A stretch of 50,204 nucleotides of DNA from Verrucomicrobiota bacterium (GCA_030601755.1 JAUWBF010000017.1:1-50204), one strand, 5' to 3'; positions 24,670 to 33,734 are shown, numbered from the stretch's first letter. Notes: a model not told the origin generated them from the letters alone. Program-made: numbers and translations.

Positions 24670-25332
24670 ATGCCGTTTTCCTCGCCGCACCGTCTCGCGC
24701 TCCTTTGCCCCGCCCTCGCGCTCCTCGCCCCGGCCGCCTTCGCCCTCGCTTGGGAAAACCCCGAGCGCGATCTCAAGATCCAGGCCGGCGTCGCCGAGGT
24801 CGTCGTCGAGTTCCCCTTCAAAAACGAATCGGCCGCCCCCGTCTCCATCCTCGAGGTCAAATCCGGCTGCGAATGCTCCGTCGCCGCCCTGCCCGACAAA
24901 CCCGTCCCCCCCGGCGGCTCCGGAGTCCTCAAGGTCGCCTACCATCCCGGCGACCGGCCCGGCCCGCGCACCATCCCGCTCGAAGTGCGCACCGACGAAC
25001 CCGGCGCCGCCCCCGTTGTCCTCCGCATCAAGGCCGAGCTGGAGCCCGTCCTCGCGATCACGCCCGTCCTCCTGCGCTGGACCCGCGGCGCCGCGGCCGA
25101 CGCTCGCTCCGTTTCCATCCGCGTCGCCGGCAAGACCGCCGTCGCCTCCCTCTCGCTCGCGACTCCGCCCCCCTCCGTCGCCGCCACCCTCTCGCCCGGC
25201 GCGCAACCCGGCGCATGGACCCTCTCCGTCGCCCCCGCCTCCACCCGCGACGAGGCGACCGTCCGCCTCGACCTCAAGGCCCGCGTAGACGGACGCGACC
25301 TCGAATATCACGTCTACGTGCTCGTGCGCTGA
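24670..25332 (+). CDS. DUF1573 (HYDIN/ASH-like) secreted protein
   Basis: 220 residues with a signal peptide (about 1-27). The first Ig-like domain carries the DUF1573 pattern: VEFPFKNESAAPVSILEVKSGCECS, then PVPPGGSGVLKVAYHPG and IPLEVRTDEP. A second beta domain follows with no clear motif. DUF1573 proteins are frequent in Bacteroidota, Planctomycetota and Verrucomicrobiota and are probably periplasmic scaffolds. It is first in a compact operon with rhodanese and MauE-like genes, which suggests a part in periplasmic sulfur or disulfide chemistry. Confidence 0.85.
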   Translation: MPFSSPHRLALLCPALALLAPAAFALAWENPERDLKIQAGVAEVVVEFPFKNESAAPVSILEVKSGCECSVAALPDKPVPPGGSGVLKVAYHPGDRPGPRTIPLEVRTDEPGAAPVVLRIKAELEPVLAITPVLLRWTRGAAADARSVSIRVAGKTAVASLSLATPPPSVAATLSPGAQPGAWTLSVAPASTRDEATVRLDLKARVDGRDLEYHVYVLVR

Positions 25333-25340
25333 TCCGCCGT

Positions 25341-25796
25341 ATGCACGATCCGGATACAACCTCGCTTCGTCCCCCGCCCCTCCGCGCCGCGCGGGTCGCC
25401 TGCGCGCTCCTGCTCGCCGCGCTCGTCCCCGCCCTGCTCTCCGCCTGGCTCCATCCCCACGCGCCCTCATGGACCCGGACCGCCGACGCCGGCGATCTCT
25501 CCTGGGCGCAGGCGCGGGCCCTGCGCGCGGCGCTCTGGATCGACGCGCGCCCCGCGGACCAGTTCCACCGCGCTCACGTTCCCGGCGCACTCTCGCTTCC
25601 TGCCTCGGAATGGGACTCTCGCATCGAAAGCGTGCTCGCCGCCTGGCGCCCCGGCCTCCCCGTCGTGGTCTATTGCGACGGCCACGGCTGCCAGGCCAGT
25701 CGCGCCGTCGCGCAACGCCTCCGCGATGAACTCGGCCTGCCCGACATCCACGTCCTCGCCGCCGGCTGGCCGCCTCCGGAAACCCCCGCGCCATGA
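25341..25796 (+). CDS. Membrane-anchored rhodanese-like protein
   Basis: 151 residues from ATG 25341, 8 bp after the DUF1573 stop. One N-terminal membrane helix (about 17-37) places the rhodanese domain (about 50-148) in the periplasm. Family features are ALWIDARPADQFHRAHVPGAL and the active-site strand VVVYCDGHGCQASR, in which YC starts the catalytic loop, followed by IHVLAAGW. The loop is C-D-G-H-G-C rather than the common CxxGxR, so it has two cysteines and resembles a thiol-exchange site as much as a sulfurtransferase. Its stop overlaps the MauE-like start by ATGA. Confidence 0.85.
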   Translation: MHDPDTTSLRPPPLRAARVACALLLAALVPALLSAWLHPHAPSWTRTADAGDLSWAQARALRAALWIDARPADQFHRAHVPGALSLPASEWDSRIESVLAAWRPGLPVVVYCDGHGCQASRAVAQRLRDELGLPDIHVLAAGWPPPETPAP

Positions 25797-26236
25797 ACCG
25801 CCGCGCCATCGTTCTCTGCGTCTGTCTCGCGCTCGCCGCGCTCCTCGGCTGGTCCGGCGCGGCCAAGGCCCTCGACCCCGCCGCGTTCGCCGAGGCCATC
25901 CTCGGCTTCCGCCTCGTGCCGCACCCGGTCGCCGTCGCGCTCGCCCTTTATCTGCCCTGGCTGGAGCTGTTCGTCGCGGCCGCCCTGCTCGTCCCCCGCT
26001 GGCGCGCCGGCGCGTTATGGGTCGCGGCCGTGTTGCTCGCGCTCTTCGCGCTGCTCTGGGCGGTCACCTGGCTGCGCGGGCTGGACGTGAGCTGCGGCTG
26101 CTTCGGCGGACAAGGCCGCTCCTCCGCCGCCTGGTCCCTCGCCCGCGCCGCCCTGCTCGCCGCCGCCTCCTGGTTCGCGCTGTTCCTCTCCGCCCCCAAC
26201 CACCGCAGACCGCCCGCCGGCCCGTTTGTCACTTAA
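25793..26236 (+). CDS. MauE/DoxX-like membrane protein
   Basis: 147 residues with four hydrophobic helices (about 5-25, 45-65, 70-92 and 115-135). The motif VSCGCFG between helices 3 and 4 and the FAEAILGFRLVPH block are typical of the MauE/DoxX redox-associated family, which is linked to disulfide formation in periplasmic proteins. It is translationally coupled to the rhodanese gene. Its stop codon (TAA 26234-26236) touches the left end of an IS5-family element, so the natural C-terminus or a fourth operon gene may have been lost. Confidence 0.85.
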   Translation: MNRRAIVLCVCLALAALLGWSGAAKALDPAAFAEAILGFRLVPHPVAVALALYLPWLELFVAAALLVPRWRAGALWVAAVLLALFALLWAVTWLRGLDVSCGCFGGQGRSSAAWSLARAALLAAASWFALFLSAPNHRRPPAGPFVT

Positions 26237-27693
26237 TAGTCGGTCCTGAAGAAGTGAGTTTACGCGAAGCAGGGTGAGGGAACGGGCGGGAAGAGTGCGG
26301 TGAGCAGGAGGCGCCAAAAGGCCAAAACGAAGCGCAGGAGCTTCGCGAAGTTCATGGCGGCGGCGCTGAGGAACACGTTGAGGGCGTCGCCCACGCCACC
26401 CTTCAAGCGATTCCGCTCCAGGCGGTAATCGCTCTTGAGGTGCCCGATGGTCGGCTCCACGGCGGCGCGGCGTTTCATCCACCGCCAGACTCGTTTGGGG
26501 ATCTCACCGCGCCGCCGTCGGTCGACCAAGACCTCGGCGGGGCCGTCGTAGTCGTGCCCGCGATAGCCCATGTCCACGTGGATCGTTTTGATGCTCTTCT
26601 TTTTGATACAAACCCGATCCACCTGCGCCATCTGCTCCTTTAGCGTGTGGCCGTCATAGGGATTGCCCGGCATGCACTTCGCCCCGACCAGCCAGCCGCC
26701 CTTGCTCGTCGCCGCCACGCTCGCCTTCTGGCCAAACTCATACTTCCGGCCCGCCTTGCCCTTGGCGATGCACGCGGTCTGTGGCTCGTGCACACTGTAA
26801 ACCTTGGATTGGTCGCCGCGTTTCTGGGCGTGGAGGCGCTTGCTTGTATCAAACAACAAACGCAAGGCCTCCGGCACTCCCTGCCGCTCGATCTCGCGCA
26901 GCACCCGCCCCAGGTTGGTCCTCAGCTTGCGGGTGCAGGCCTTGGAGCGGCGCATCTGCCGGGCGTGCGCATACCGGCCGGCCATCATCACCAGCCGCCG
27001 GCCCACCCGTTCGTAGCTCTGTTTGATCGTGAGCCCCGCTTGGCGGGCCTGCTTGACCAGGCGCTCCCGCGCCCTGTCATAAAGCCGCGCATCCGTCGGA
27101 TGACGAATGGCTTTGGTCTGCACCGTCGTGTCCACATTCACATGCGCCACATCCGAGGGCCTCAGCGCCTTCATCGCCTCCGCCGCTTCGAGGGTCGCCT
27201 TCAACATCGCCTCCGCCCCGGCCTCGCCCAGCCGCTTGCGCCACCTCGTCATGCTCGACGGATCTATCGGCATCTCATGCTCGAAAAACTGCCGCCCGCT
27301 GAAGTGCTGCCAATAGGGATTCTCCACCCAACGCGCCACCACCGCCTCGTCGCTCAGGTCGTGCTGATACTTCAGATAATGCAGCGCCACCATCAGCCTT
27401 GTATCAACTCCCGGCGCTCCCTGCGTCGCATGATACGTCGCACCCAGCAACTCATCGAACTTCGCCCAGTCCAGCTTGCCGCCCGACTTCACCAAGGGGT
27501 GCTCCGCATCCACCAGCATCGTCAACTCCACTCGAAACAACTCTCACTGCGGCTGGTGGACGCTCTTCTTCGGCTTCATCGTGTTTTCCCGGATTTGATT
27601 TATAAAAAGGCGGCTTTCCGGGAAAACGAAGAGGCGCAATCCTTAATCAAGACATTATATTTGAACGACTTCGGATTATTTCAGTAACGACTA
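26237..27693. mobile_element. IS5-family insertion sequence, about 1.46 kb
   Basis: The ends are imperfect inverted repeats: left TAGTCGGTCCTGAA (26237-26250) and right TTCAGTAACGACTA (27680-27693). CTTA lies just outside both ends (26232-26235 on the left with one extra A, 27694-27697 on the right), a possible 4-bp target duplication. Inside is a single transposase gene on the minus strand. A GTTTTCCCGG/CCGGGAAAAC inverted repeat lies upstream of it (about 27581-27625). Confidence 0.85.
26260..27540 (-). CDS. IS5-family transposase with a likely nonsense codon near the N-terminus
   Basis: DDE transposase, 426 residues from TTG 27540. The N-terminal domain has HPLVKSGGKLDWAKFDELL and GVDTRLMVALHYLKY; catalytic Asp and Glu lie in NVDTTVQ, IHVDMGYRG and RRAAVEPTIGHLKSDYRLERN. 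The same frame continues upstream to ATG 27579, giving MKPKKSVHQPQ, then a TGA (27544-27546), then ELFRVEL. Because related IS5 transposases begin MKPK...LFR..L without a break, the TGA is probably a mutation. Translation could restart at TTG 27540 or ATG 27519, so activity is uncertain. Confidence 0.9.
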   Translation of the reverse strand: MFRVELTMLVDAEHPLVKSGGKLDWAKFDELLGATYHATQGAPGVDTRLMVALHYLKYQHDLSDEAVVARWVENPYWQHFSGRQFFEHEMPIDPSSMTRWRKRLGEAGAEAMLKATLEAAEAMKALRPSDVAHVNVDTTVQTKAIRHPTDARLYDRARERLVKQARQAGLTIKQSYERVGRRLVMMAGRYAHARQMRRSKACTRKLRTNLGRVLREIERQGVPEALRLLFDTSKRLHAQKRGDQSKVYSVHEPQTACIAKGKAGRKYEFGQKASVAATSKGGWLVGAKCMPGNPYDGHTLKEQMAQVDRVCIKKKSIKTIHVDMGYRGHDYDGPAEVLVDRRRRGEIPKRVWRWMKRRAAVEPTIGHLKSDYRLERNRLKGGVGDALNVFLSAAAMNFAKLLRFVLAFWRLLLTALFPPVPSPCFA

Positions 27694-27734
27694 CTTACAG
27701 AAACAGGGATGAAACCCCACGAGACATCCACGCC

Positions 27735-27800
27735 GGAGAACGGACATTCTTGTCCGTTTCGTATGGCCCCCATCTGAACGGACAGGAATGTCCGTTCTCC
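27735..27800. repeat. GGAGAACGGACA-type palindromic repeat, copy B
   Basis: GGAGAACGGACA (27735-27746) and its exact inverse TGTCCGTTCTCC (27789-27800), each containing an inner ACGGACA..TGTCCGT palindrome. It lies just beyond the 3' end of the giant PEP-CTERM gene, where it may also act as a transcript end. Copy A is at 22518-22587. Confidence 0.85.
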
Positions 27801-27813
27801 TCGTCATGCTCCG

Positions 27814-30800
27814 TCAGGCGCGGAGGCGGCGGCGGAAGGCGACGAGGCCGACCAGACCACCGACCAGGAGCGCGCCGGTCTCGGCGGGCTCGGGCACGGG
27901 GGTGATCTCGTTGTTCCACTCGGCCCACTTGGTGTTGGAGCCGTTCCAGCCGGCGAAGACGATGTGGTTGAGCGGGGCGTCTCCGCGCGTGTCGAAATCG
28001 GGGATCTCGGTGCCGTCGCCGTTCTGCACGGAATCGGCGTAGAAGTAATCCATCCACTCCTCCCAGCTGGTGATGGTGACCTGCTGGCCGGCGCCGAGTT
28101 CGATGATGAGCGTGCCAACGGTCAGGGTGGAGTTGCCGCCGAAGTCGATGATGGCGTCGCCGGTGAGGCGCAGGGTGGCGACGGTGAAGTCGATGTCGTC
28201 GAGGGCAAGCGTGCCGCCGTTGAGGTTGAATTCGCCGCCAAAGGTGATCTCGCCACCATTGCGAGTATCGGAGGAGAAGGTGAGCGTGCCGTCGCCGGTC
28301 TTGGTGAACACGCCGCCGTCGCTGCCGCTGAGCACACCGGAGAAGGTCATGTCCGCATCGCCCGAGCCGACGATGAGCTGGCCGGTGCCGATCATGATGT
28401 GGCCGTTGCCATTGACCGCGGCGAGGGTCTCGGAACGGCCGTTGAGATCAAGGGCGCCGTCGCTGTTGAGCGTGATCGTCGCAGAGTCGGGCAGCTGGTT
28501 GCTCTGCGCCCAGCGCAGGGTGGCGCTGTCGTAGGCGCCGACGCCGTCGCCGACGGTGATCGGACCATTGGCGATGGCGTTGGTGCCGGCGCCCTTGTTG
28601 AGCACCACGGTGCCGTGGTTGAGCTGCAGGCCGCCGCTGAAGGTGTTGGCCGAGGAACCGGCGAGCGTGAGCGTGCCTGTGCCGTCCTTGGTGATGGCGG
28701 TCGTGCCGGTGCCGGACACGACGCCGGAGAGCGTGGTGTTGCCGGAGCCGCCGACGTTGAGCGTGCGGGTGCCGAGCGCGGTGTTGCCGGCGAGGGTGAG
28801 CGTGCCGCTGTCGGACTGGATGCGGGTGTTGCCCGCCAGGGTGACGCCGCCGGTCACGGCGTTGTTGCCGGCGATGTTTTGGAAGGTGCCGTCATTGGAA
28901 CCGGTGCCCGTGCCGTTCAGCGTGAAGTTGTTGGCCATGCTGATGCCGCCCTGCACCTGCAGGTTGCCGCCGCTGTTGATCGCGACCGCGCCGTCGCCGA
29001 GGCTGGCGCTGTTGGCCGCAGTAACGACGCTACCGATAGTGCTGCCGCCGGTGTAGGTGTTGGCGCCGCCGAGATAAACCGAGCCGGTGCCGGCGGTCAC
29101 GAGCGAGCCGTCGCCGGAGATGACGCCGTTGATGTTGCTCACACCGGAGCCGGAGAGCGTAAGGGTGTCGGACGTGCCGATGGAGACCGTGGTGCCGGTC
29201 GACGTATCCATTTTCCGGATAGTCTGGTTCACGCTGCCGGATCCGGAGAGCGTGTAGGACCCGGCCGTGAGGGTGACCGTGGTGCTGGCGCCGATCTGAC
29301 CGGAGGCCGTCTGGCTGACCGCGCCGCCGGCGATGACGAGGTCGCCGGCCACGGCCACGGTGTTGTTCGACTTGGAGAGCGCGAGCGTGCCGCCGGTGAC
29401 AGTGGTATCGCCGGTGTAGGTGTTGGCCGAGTTGCCCGAGAGCGTGACCGTGCCGGTGCCGTCGACGGTGACGCCGCCGGTGCCGGTGCCGACCACGCCG
29501 GAGAGGTTGATGTTGCCGGCGCCGCCGAGCGTGAGCGTGCGGCCCGAGCCCGTGACCGTGCCGGAAATATCAAGCGTGTCCTGCGCGGACTCGACGCGGG
29601 TGGCGGCGGTCAGCGAGAGGTTACCAGAGAGCTCGTTGTCGCCGGAGAGGTTGTTGATGGCACCGTCACCACCCACGCCCACGCCGGACAGGGTGATGTT
29701 CTCGGAAATGTCGATGTTGTTGGAAAGCTGGAGGGTGGCGCCGGAGTAGATGGTGGTCGCGCCGGTGCCGAGGGCGGAGTCCTTGCGCGCCTCGACGATG
29801 CCGTTGTTGATGTAGACGCCGCCGGTGAAGATGCTGTCGGTGGAGCCGCCGAGGACGAGTTTGCCAGCACCGTTGCCGTCCTTGATGAGGGCGGCGGTGC
29901 CGCGGATGCTGGAGTTGAGGACCAGGTCACCGGCTCCGGTGATGTCGGCGACGGTGGTGGCGCCAAGCGTGAGACGCTGGATGTTGATGGTCTGGGTCTG
30001 AGCGCTCTGCTGCTGGATGTAGGGAACCGTGCCGGTGAGTGTAAGTGTGCGGTTGGAATTGTTGCCGTTGATCGTATAACCGACGGTGGCTCCGGCGCCA
30101 AAGCGGATGCCCGCGATGGTGTCGTCCCTTTCAAACGAAACGGTGGAGCGGCCGATGCCCAGATCGTCGAAGAGCGCGATCTGGGTGGTGGAGGGCTCGC
30201 CGGGAGTGGTCCAGTTGTTGTCCTTATTGTTGGTCCACTCGTCGCTGTCACTGCCGTCCCACTCCTTTTCCGTCGCGATCACGGGGCGCAGGAGATACCT
30301 GCTGCCACCGTAAACGTTCACCGTGCCGTCATAGTCGGCGACGCCGTAGCCGGAGATGTAGATGCCACCGTCGTTGATGGAGTCCTGGTTGTTGTAACGG
30401 GTCGCGAGCACATCGAGATCGTCCTCCCAGTTGTTGATGATGAGCACACCACTGGACGGCGCGGTGTAGTAGTCGAAGAGCAGCGTGTTGGCCCCCGAGG
30501 AGGAACCGAAATTGATCGATGCGCCTCCGCCGGAAGCAGTGAGGTTGTCGATGCGCTCGGAGAAACCGTTGAGATCAAACACACCGGAAGAGGAGATCGT
30601 CACGTCGACCGAGTCGGAGAGCCGGTCGGAGCCGCCAAGCGAAACCGTGCCCTCGTTGATGTCGAGGGAGCCCGAGAATGTGTTGTTGCCGGACAAGACG
30701 AGCTTGCCGGTGCCTGTCTTGGTGAGATTACCCGCGGACGAGCCGCCATTGGCGATGACCCCCGAGATCGTGGACGTGCCGTCGGCGACCTGCACGGTGA

Positions 30801-32490
30801 GGGTCCGGCCGGTGTTGTTGTTGGAGAGATTGAGTCCGCCGGCATGGGTCGCGCCATCCATCGCGAGTGTGTAGCTGCCACCGGTCTGGGTCAGCGTGCC
30901 TGTGGTGGTGATGCCGGACAGGCCGGAGCTGGCGGTCAGCGAAATGGTGTTGTTGACGGAGCTGGCGTTGGTCGAGCCGAGGTTGCCTCCGGCGAGGCCA
31001 ACCGTGCCGGAGCCGAGGGCGTTGGCGTGGTTGGCATTGAGCCTGCCGGCGGTGATGGCGGTGCCGCCGGAGTAGGTGTTGTTGCCCGACAGGGTCGTGG
31101 TGCCGGTGCCGGTCTGGGCGATGGAACCGCTGCCGGACACTACGCCGGTAAGGGTGGTCACGCCGCTGCCGTCGAACGCGATTTCGTGGCCTCCGGTGGC
31201 GACGTTGCCGCCGAGGTTGAGCGAACCGGCGCTGTTGTTTTTGATCTCGATGTCTTGGTTGAGCGAGAGCGCCGAGTTGATGGTGTGCGTCGCGGAGCCG
31301 TGGGTCTGCGAGACAAAGATGCCGACGGGGCCGGCGATGCCGCCGTCGTTAAAGGTCAAGGCGCCGTTGTTGAGCGTGTAGCCGAAGGGCGCGTCGATTT
31401 GCAGGGAACGGATGATGCGGTTGGTGGCGACGTCGATGGTCTGCGCGGAATCAACGTAGGTGTTGTCCAACAGCACGTCGGCGTAGCTCTCGGGCACCTG
31501 GCCGCTGGGGTCGCCATACCAGTCGTTGCCGGTGCCCCACTTGCTGTCGCCCTCGGCGTTGGTCCAGAGGTTGGCGACGACACTGGAGAGCGCCACGTTC
31601 TGCACCTCGTGGATGTTGGTCGAGCCACCGGTGCTGCCGGTGAATCCCATGATGAGCTCGTCAGGCCGGGCGTAGCCGGACAGATCGATGCTGTAGAGCG
31701 TGACGAAGTTTCCGGTCGCACCGAAGTCGGCGAAAACCGTGAGCTGATTGGTGGCGGTGATGACGATTTTGTAAGTCGTCTCGGTCGGACGCGTGCCGGA
31801 ACCAGGCGAATCCAACGAGGTCGGCAAACTGCCGGTGCCGCCCAGATAGTCGTAGCCGGTGAGTCCGTCACCCGGGCCACGCACGGAAACGTTGTCGGCA
31901 TAAAAACCGATGCCGCCTTCACGACCTTCGGTCGGGTTGGAGTAGTTGCCGAACTCATCGATGCCGAGACCGATGTAGCCACCGTTCATGCCGTTGATGT
32001 CGGCGCCACCGTCTCCGGCGACGGTCTTTTGCGCATAACCGAGTGAACCGCCGTAGGCGCCCACGCCAAAGGTCTTGCTCGCATCGGCCAGGAAGAAAGT
32101 GATACCGTCAGCACCCGTGCCGCCGTAGGAGACGTAATTGAAGGAAGCGGTGATGGTGGCGTTTTTGCTTACGAACGACGTCGTGTCGTAGGCGTAGGTG
32201 GCCTGATTTCCACCGGCACTGGTGAGGCGTAGCCAACCGCTGCCGCTCGAGTCGATGTTGCCACCGGCAGAGGACGCCGTGAGCACGGGCGTGAAACCGG
32301 AGCCACCAACCGTCCAGCCGGAGTCCAGCGTGTTGCCGGTAAACGATCCGCCGAGCACCACGGTCTGCGCATCAAGCCTCGGACAAACAGAGACTAAAGC
32401 ACACTCCAACAACAACTTAAGCACGCACCTACCTACCACCCCCATGCCGGGAACGAATCGAATAACATGTGCTGACGTGCTCCTATTCAT
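27814..32490 (-). CDS. Giant secreted protein: lectin-like domain, beta-strand repeats and PEP-CTERM tail
   Basis: 1558 residues; an alternative start at 32445 gives a neater signal peptide (MGVVGRCVLKLLLECALVSV). After the signal comes an L-type lectin-like domain (about 45-300) with GADGITFFLADAS and GGYIGLGIDEFGNYS. The remainder (about 380-1500) is built of autotransporter-associated beta-strand repeats of the type G-T-G-x-L-T-L-S-G-N-N-T-Y-x-G-G, more than a dozen copies, forming a long beta helix. The end, VPEPAETGALLVGGLVGLVAFRRRLRA without the first residues, is a PEP-CTERM signal: PEP motif, one helix and basic tail, for exosortase-mediated sorting. It is likely exposed at the cell surface or in exopolymer and may bind glycans. 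Confidence 0.9.
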   Translation of the reverse strand: MNRSTSAHVIRFVPGMGVVGRCVLKLLLECALVSVCPRLDAQTVVLGGSFTGNTLDSGWTVGGSGFTPVLTASSAGGNIDSSGSGWLRLTSAGGNQATYAYDTTSFVSKNATITASFNYVSYGGTGADGITFFLADASKTFGVGAYGGSLGYAQKTVAGDGGADINGMNGGYIGLGIDEFGNYSNPTEGREGGIGFYADNVSVRGPGDGLTGYDYLGGTGSLPTSLDSPGSGTRPTETTYKIVITATNQLTVFADFGATGNFVTLYSIDLSGYARPDELIMGFTGSTGGSTNIHEVQNVALSSVVANLWTNAEGDSKWGTGNDWYGDPSGQVPESYADVLLDNTYVDSAQTIDVATNRIIRSLQIDAPFGYTLNNGALTFNDGGIAGPVGIFVSQTHGSATHTINSALSLNQDIEIKNNSAGSLNLGGNVATGGHEIAFDGSGVTTLTGVVSGSGSIAQTGTGTTTLSGNNTYSGGTAITAGRLNANHANALGSGTVGLAGGNLGSTNASSVNNTISLTASSGLSGITTTGTLTQTGGSYTLAMDGATHAGGLNLSNNNTGRTLTVQVADGTSTISGVIANGGSSAGNLTKTGTGKLVLSGNNTFSGSLDINEGTVSLGGSDRLSDSVDVTISSSGVFDLNGFSERIDNLTASGGGASINFGSSSGANTLLFDYYTAPSSGVLIINNWEDDLDVLATRYNNQDSINDGGIYISGYGVADYDGTVNVYGGSRYLLRPVIATEKEWDGSDSDEWTNNKDNNWTTPGEPSTTQIALFDDLGIGRSTVSFERDDTIAGIRFGAGATVGYTINGNNSNRTLTLTGTVPYIQQQSAQTQTINIQRLTLGATTVADITGAGDLVLNSSIRGTAALIKDGNGAGKLVLGGSTDSIFTGGVYINNGIVEARKDSALGTGATTIYSGATLQLSNNIDISENITLSGVGVGGDGAINNLSGDNELSGNLSLTAATRVESAQDTLDISGTVTGSGRTLTLGGAGNINLSGVVGTGTGGVTVDGTGTVTLSGNSANTYTGDTTVTGGTLALSKSNNTVAVAGDLVIAGGAVSQTASGQIGASTTVTLTAGSYTLSGSGSVNQTIRKMDTSTGTTVSIGTSDTLTLSGSGVSNINGVISGDGSLVTAGTGSVYLGGANTYTGGSTIGSVVTAANSASLGDGAVAINSGGNLQVQGGISMANNFTLNGTGTGSNDGTFQNIAGNNAVTGGVTLAGNTRIQSDSGTLTLAGNTALGTRTLNVGGSGNTTLSGVVSGTGTTAITKDGTGTLTLAGSSANTFSGGLQLNHGTVVLNKGAGTNAIANGPITVGDGVGAYDSATLRWAQSNQLPDSATITLNSDGALDLNGRSETLAAVNGNGHIMIGTGQLIVGSGDADMTFSGVLSGSDGGVFTKTGDGTLTFSSDTRNGGEITFGGEFNLNGGTLALDDIDFTVATLRLTGDAIIDFGGNSTLTVGTLIIELGAGQQVTITSWEEWMDYFYADSVQNGDGTEIPDFDTRGDAPLNHIVFAGWNGSNTKWAEWNNEITPVPEPAETGALLVGGLVGLVAFRRRLRA

Positions 32491-32600
32491 TGCTGAACGG
32501 AGAACGCATAGGGTATTTACCCCTGTTACTTCAAGTATATTAAGGTCTATTTACTTGAGCCTAGTAGCTAAATAAACTATTAAAATCAGTGCTGACGTAT

Positions 32601-33734
32601 TCATTTTCTCATCTCGAACCGTCCGTCTACGCGCTTAACCAAGGCCCGCTTTAATTCCAGCATCATCAGTGTCGCCGAAAGCTCCCCGACACCGAGGCCA
32701 GTCTGGCCGGCCAATTCATCCAAACCGGGCATCGCACCGCCCGCGAAACAGTCCATGACGCGCCGCTCGATGTCGGTCCACTGCGCTCTACTCTCCCCGC
32801 GCAGATCCAGCCCCCCCGCCTTTTCCGGAATCGGCTGCGGGCGCAAACCGTCCAGATAGTTCAGCTCGCTGAGAATATCGTCCACCCCCGTCAACAACGT
32901 CGCCCCGTCGCGGATCAATTGGTGACACCCCGCGCTGCTCGGCTGGTCGATGCGCCCCGGCACCGCGTAGATCAACCGCCCCTGTTCACCCGCGAACCGC
33001 GCCGTGATCATCGAGCCCCCGCTCACGTCGCTCTCCACCACCACGATCGCCTCGCAAATGCCGGCGACGATCCGGTTGCGCATGGCGAACGACTGCTTGT
33101 CCGCCCGCCGCCCGAACGGGAACTCGGCGCACACCGCCCCCGCCTCCTCGATGCGCCGGTAGAGCGCCAGGTTCTCCGGCGGGTAGATGATGTCGATGCC
33201 CGTGCCCAGCACCGCCGCCGTCACGCCCCCGCCCTCCAGCGCCCCCTCGTGCGCCGCCGTGTCGATGCCCCGCGCCAGCCCGCTCACCACGCAAAACCCG
33301 AGCCGCCCCAGGTCCGCGCCCAGCCGCCTCGCCACCGACTGCCCGTAGAGCGTCGTGCGCCGGCTGCCCACGATCGCCACCGACGGCCTGTCGAAAGTGT
33401 AGTTGCCCTTTCGATACAACCCGATCGGCGGGTCCGGGATCTCGCGCAGCAGCCGCGGATAGTCCGGCGCGCCGTTCGGCACGAAGGTCACCCCCGCCTT
33501 CGCCATGCGCGCCTCCTCCTTCTCCAGATCGAACAACTCCCGCCAGCGCGCGACGTTCCCGCTGATCTTCGGCCCCACCCCGCGCACCCGCTCCAGCTCG
33601 GCCGGCGTCGCCGCCAGGATCGCGCGCGGGTCGCCGCCGAGCTCGGCCAGCAGACGGTTCGTCGTGATCGGCCCGATGTCGGGCAACGCGTTCAACACCA
33701 AGGCGGCCTGCGCAACGGTCAACTCCTCGCTCAT
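32601..33734 (-). CDS. dprA: DNA-processing protein DprA
   Basis: 377 residues from ATG 33734. DprA loads RecA on incoming single-stranded DNA in natural transformation. An N-terminal helix-hairpin-helix region (LPDIGPITTNRLLAELGG and VRGVGPKISGNV) is followed by the Rossmann-like DprA core: PSVAIVGSRRTTLYGQSVARRLG, GFCVVSGLARGIDTAAHEGAL, TAAVLGTGIDIIYPPEN, FPFG...FAMRNRIVAGI and SGGSMITARFAGEQGR. A C-terminal winged-helix (DML1-like) domain ends the protein. With cinA in the same window, competence genes are present but not clustered. Confidence 0.96.
   Translation of the reverse strand: MSEELTVAQAALVLNALPDIGPITTNRLLAELGGDPRAILAATPAELERVRGVGPKISGNVARWRELFDLEKEEARMAKAGVTFVPNGAPDYPRLLREIPDPPIGLYRKGNYTFDRPSVAIVGSRRTTLYGQSVARRLGADLGRLGFCVVSGLARGIDTAAHEGALEGGGVTAAVLGTGIDIIYPPENLALYRRIEEAGAVCAEFPFGRRADKQSFAMRNRIVAGICEAIVVVESDVSGGSMITARFAGEQGRLIYAVPGRIDQPSSAGCHQLIRDGATLLTGVDDILSELNYLDGLRPQPIPEKAGGLDLRGESRAQWTDIERRVMDCFAGGAMPGLDELAGQTGLGVGELSATLMMLELKRALVKRVDGRFEMRK

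Noticed and set aside
27544-27546. The TGA in the transposase frame as a recoding or selenocysteine site
   Set aside because: There is no reason for recoding in an IS5 transposase and no evident SECIS-like stem; a nonsense mutation or a downstream start is simpler.
28200-31200. Regularly recurring short motifs that could suggest a CRISPR array or other DNA repeat
   Set aside because: The repetition is at protein level (beta-strand repeats) and unequal in length; there are no identical direct repeats with unique spacers.
27964-32046. A 1360-residue open frame on the plus strand opposite the giant repeat protein gene
   Set aside because: It is rich in Gly, Ala, Val, Asp and Arg with no domain, and arises from codon use of the repeat protein; the minus-strand frame has a signal peptide, lectin head, repeats and PEP-CTERM tail.
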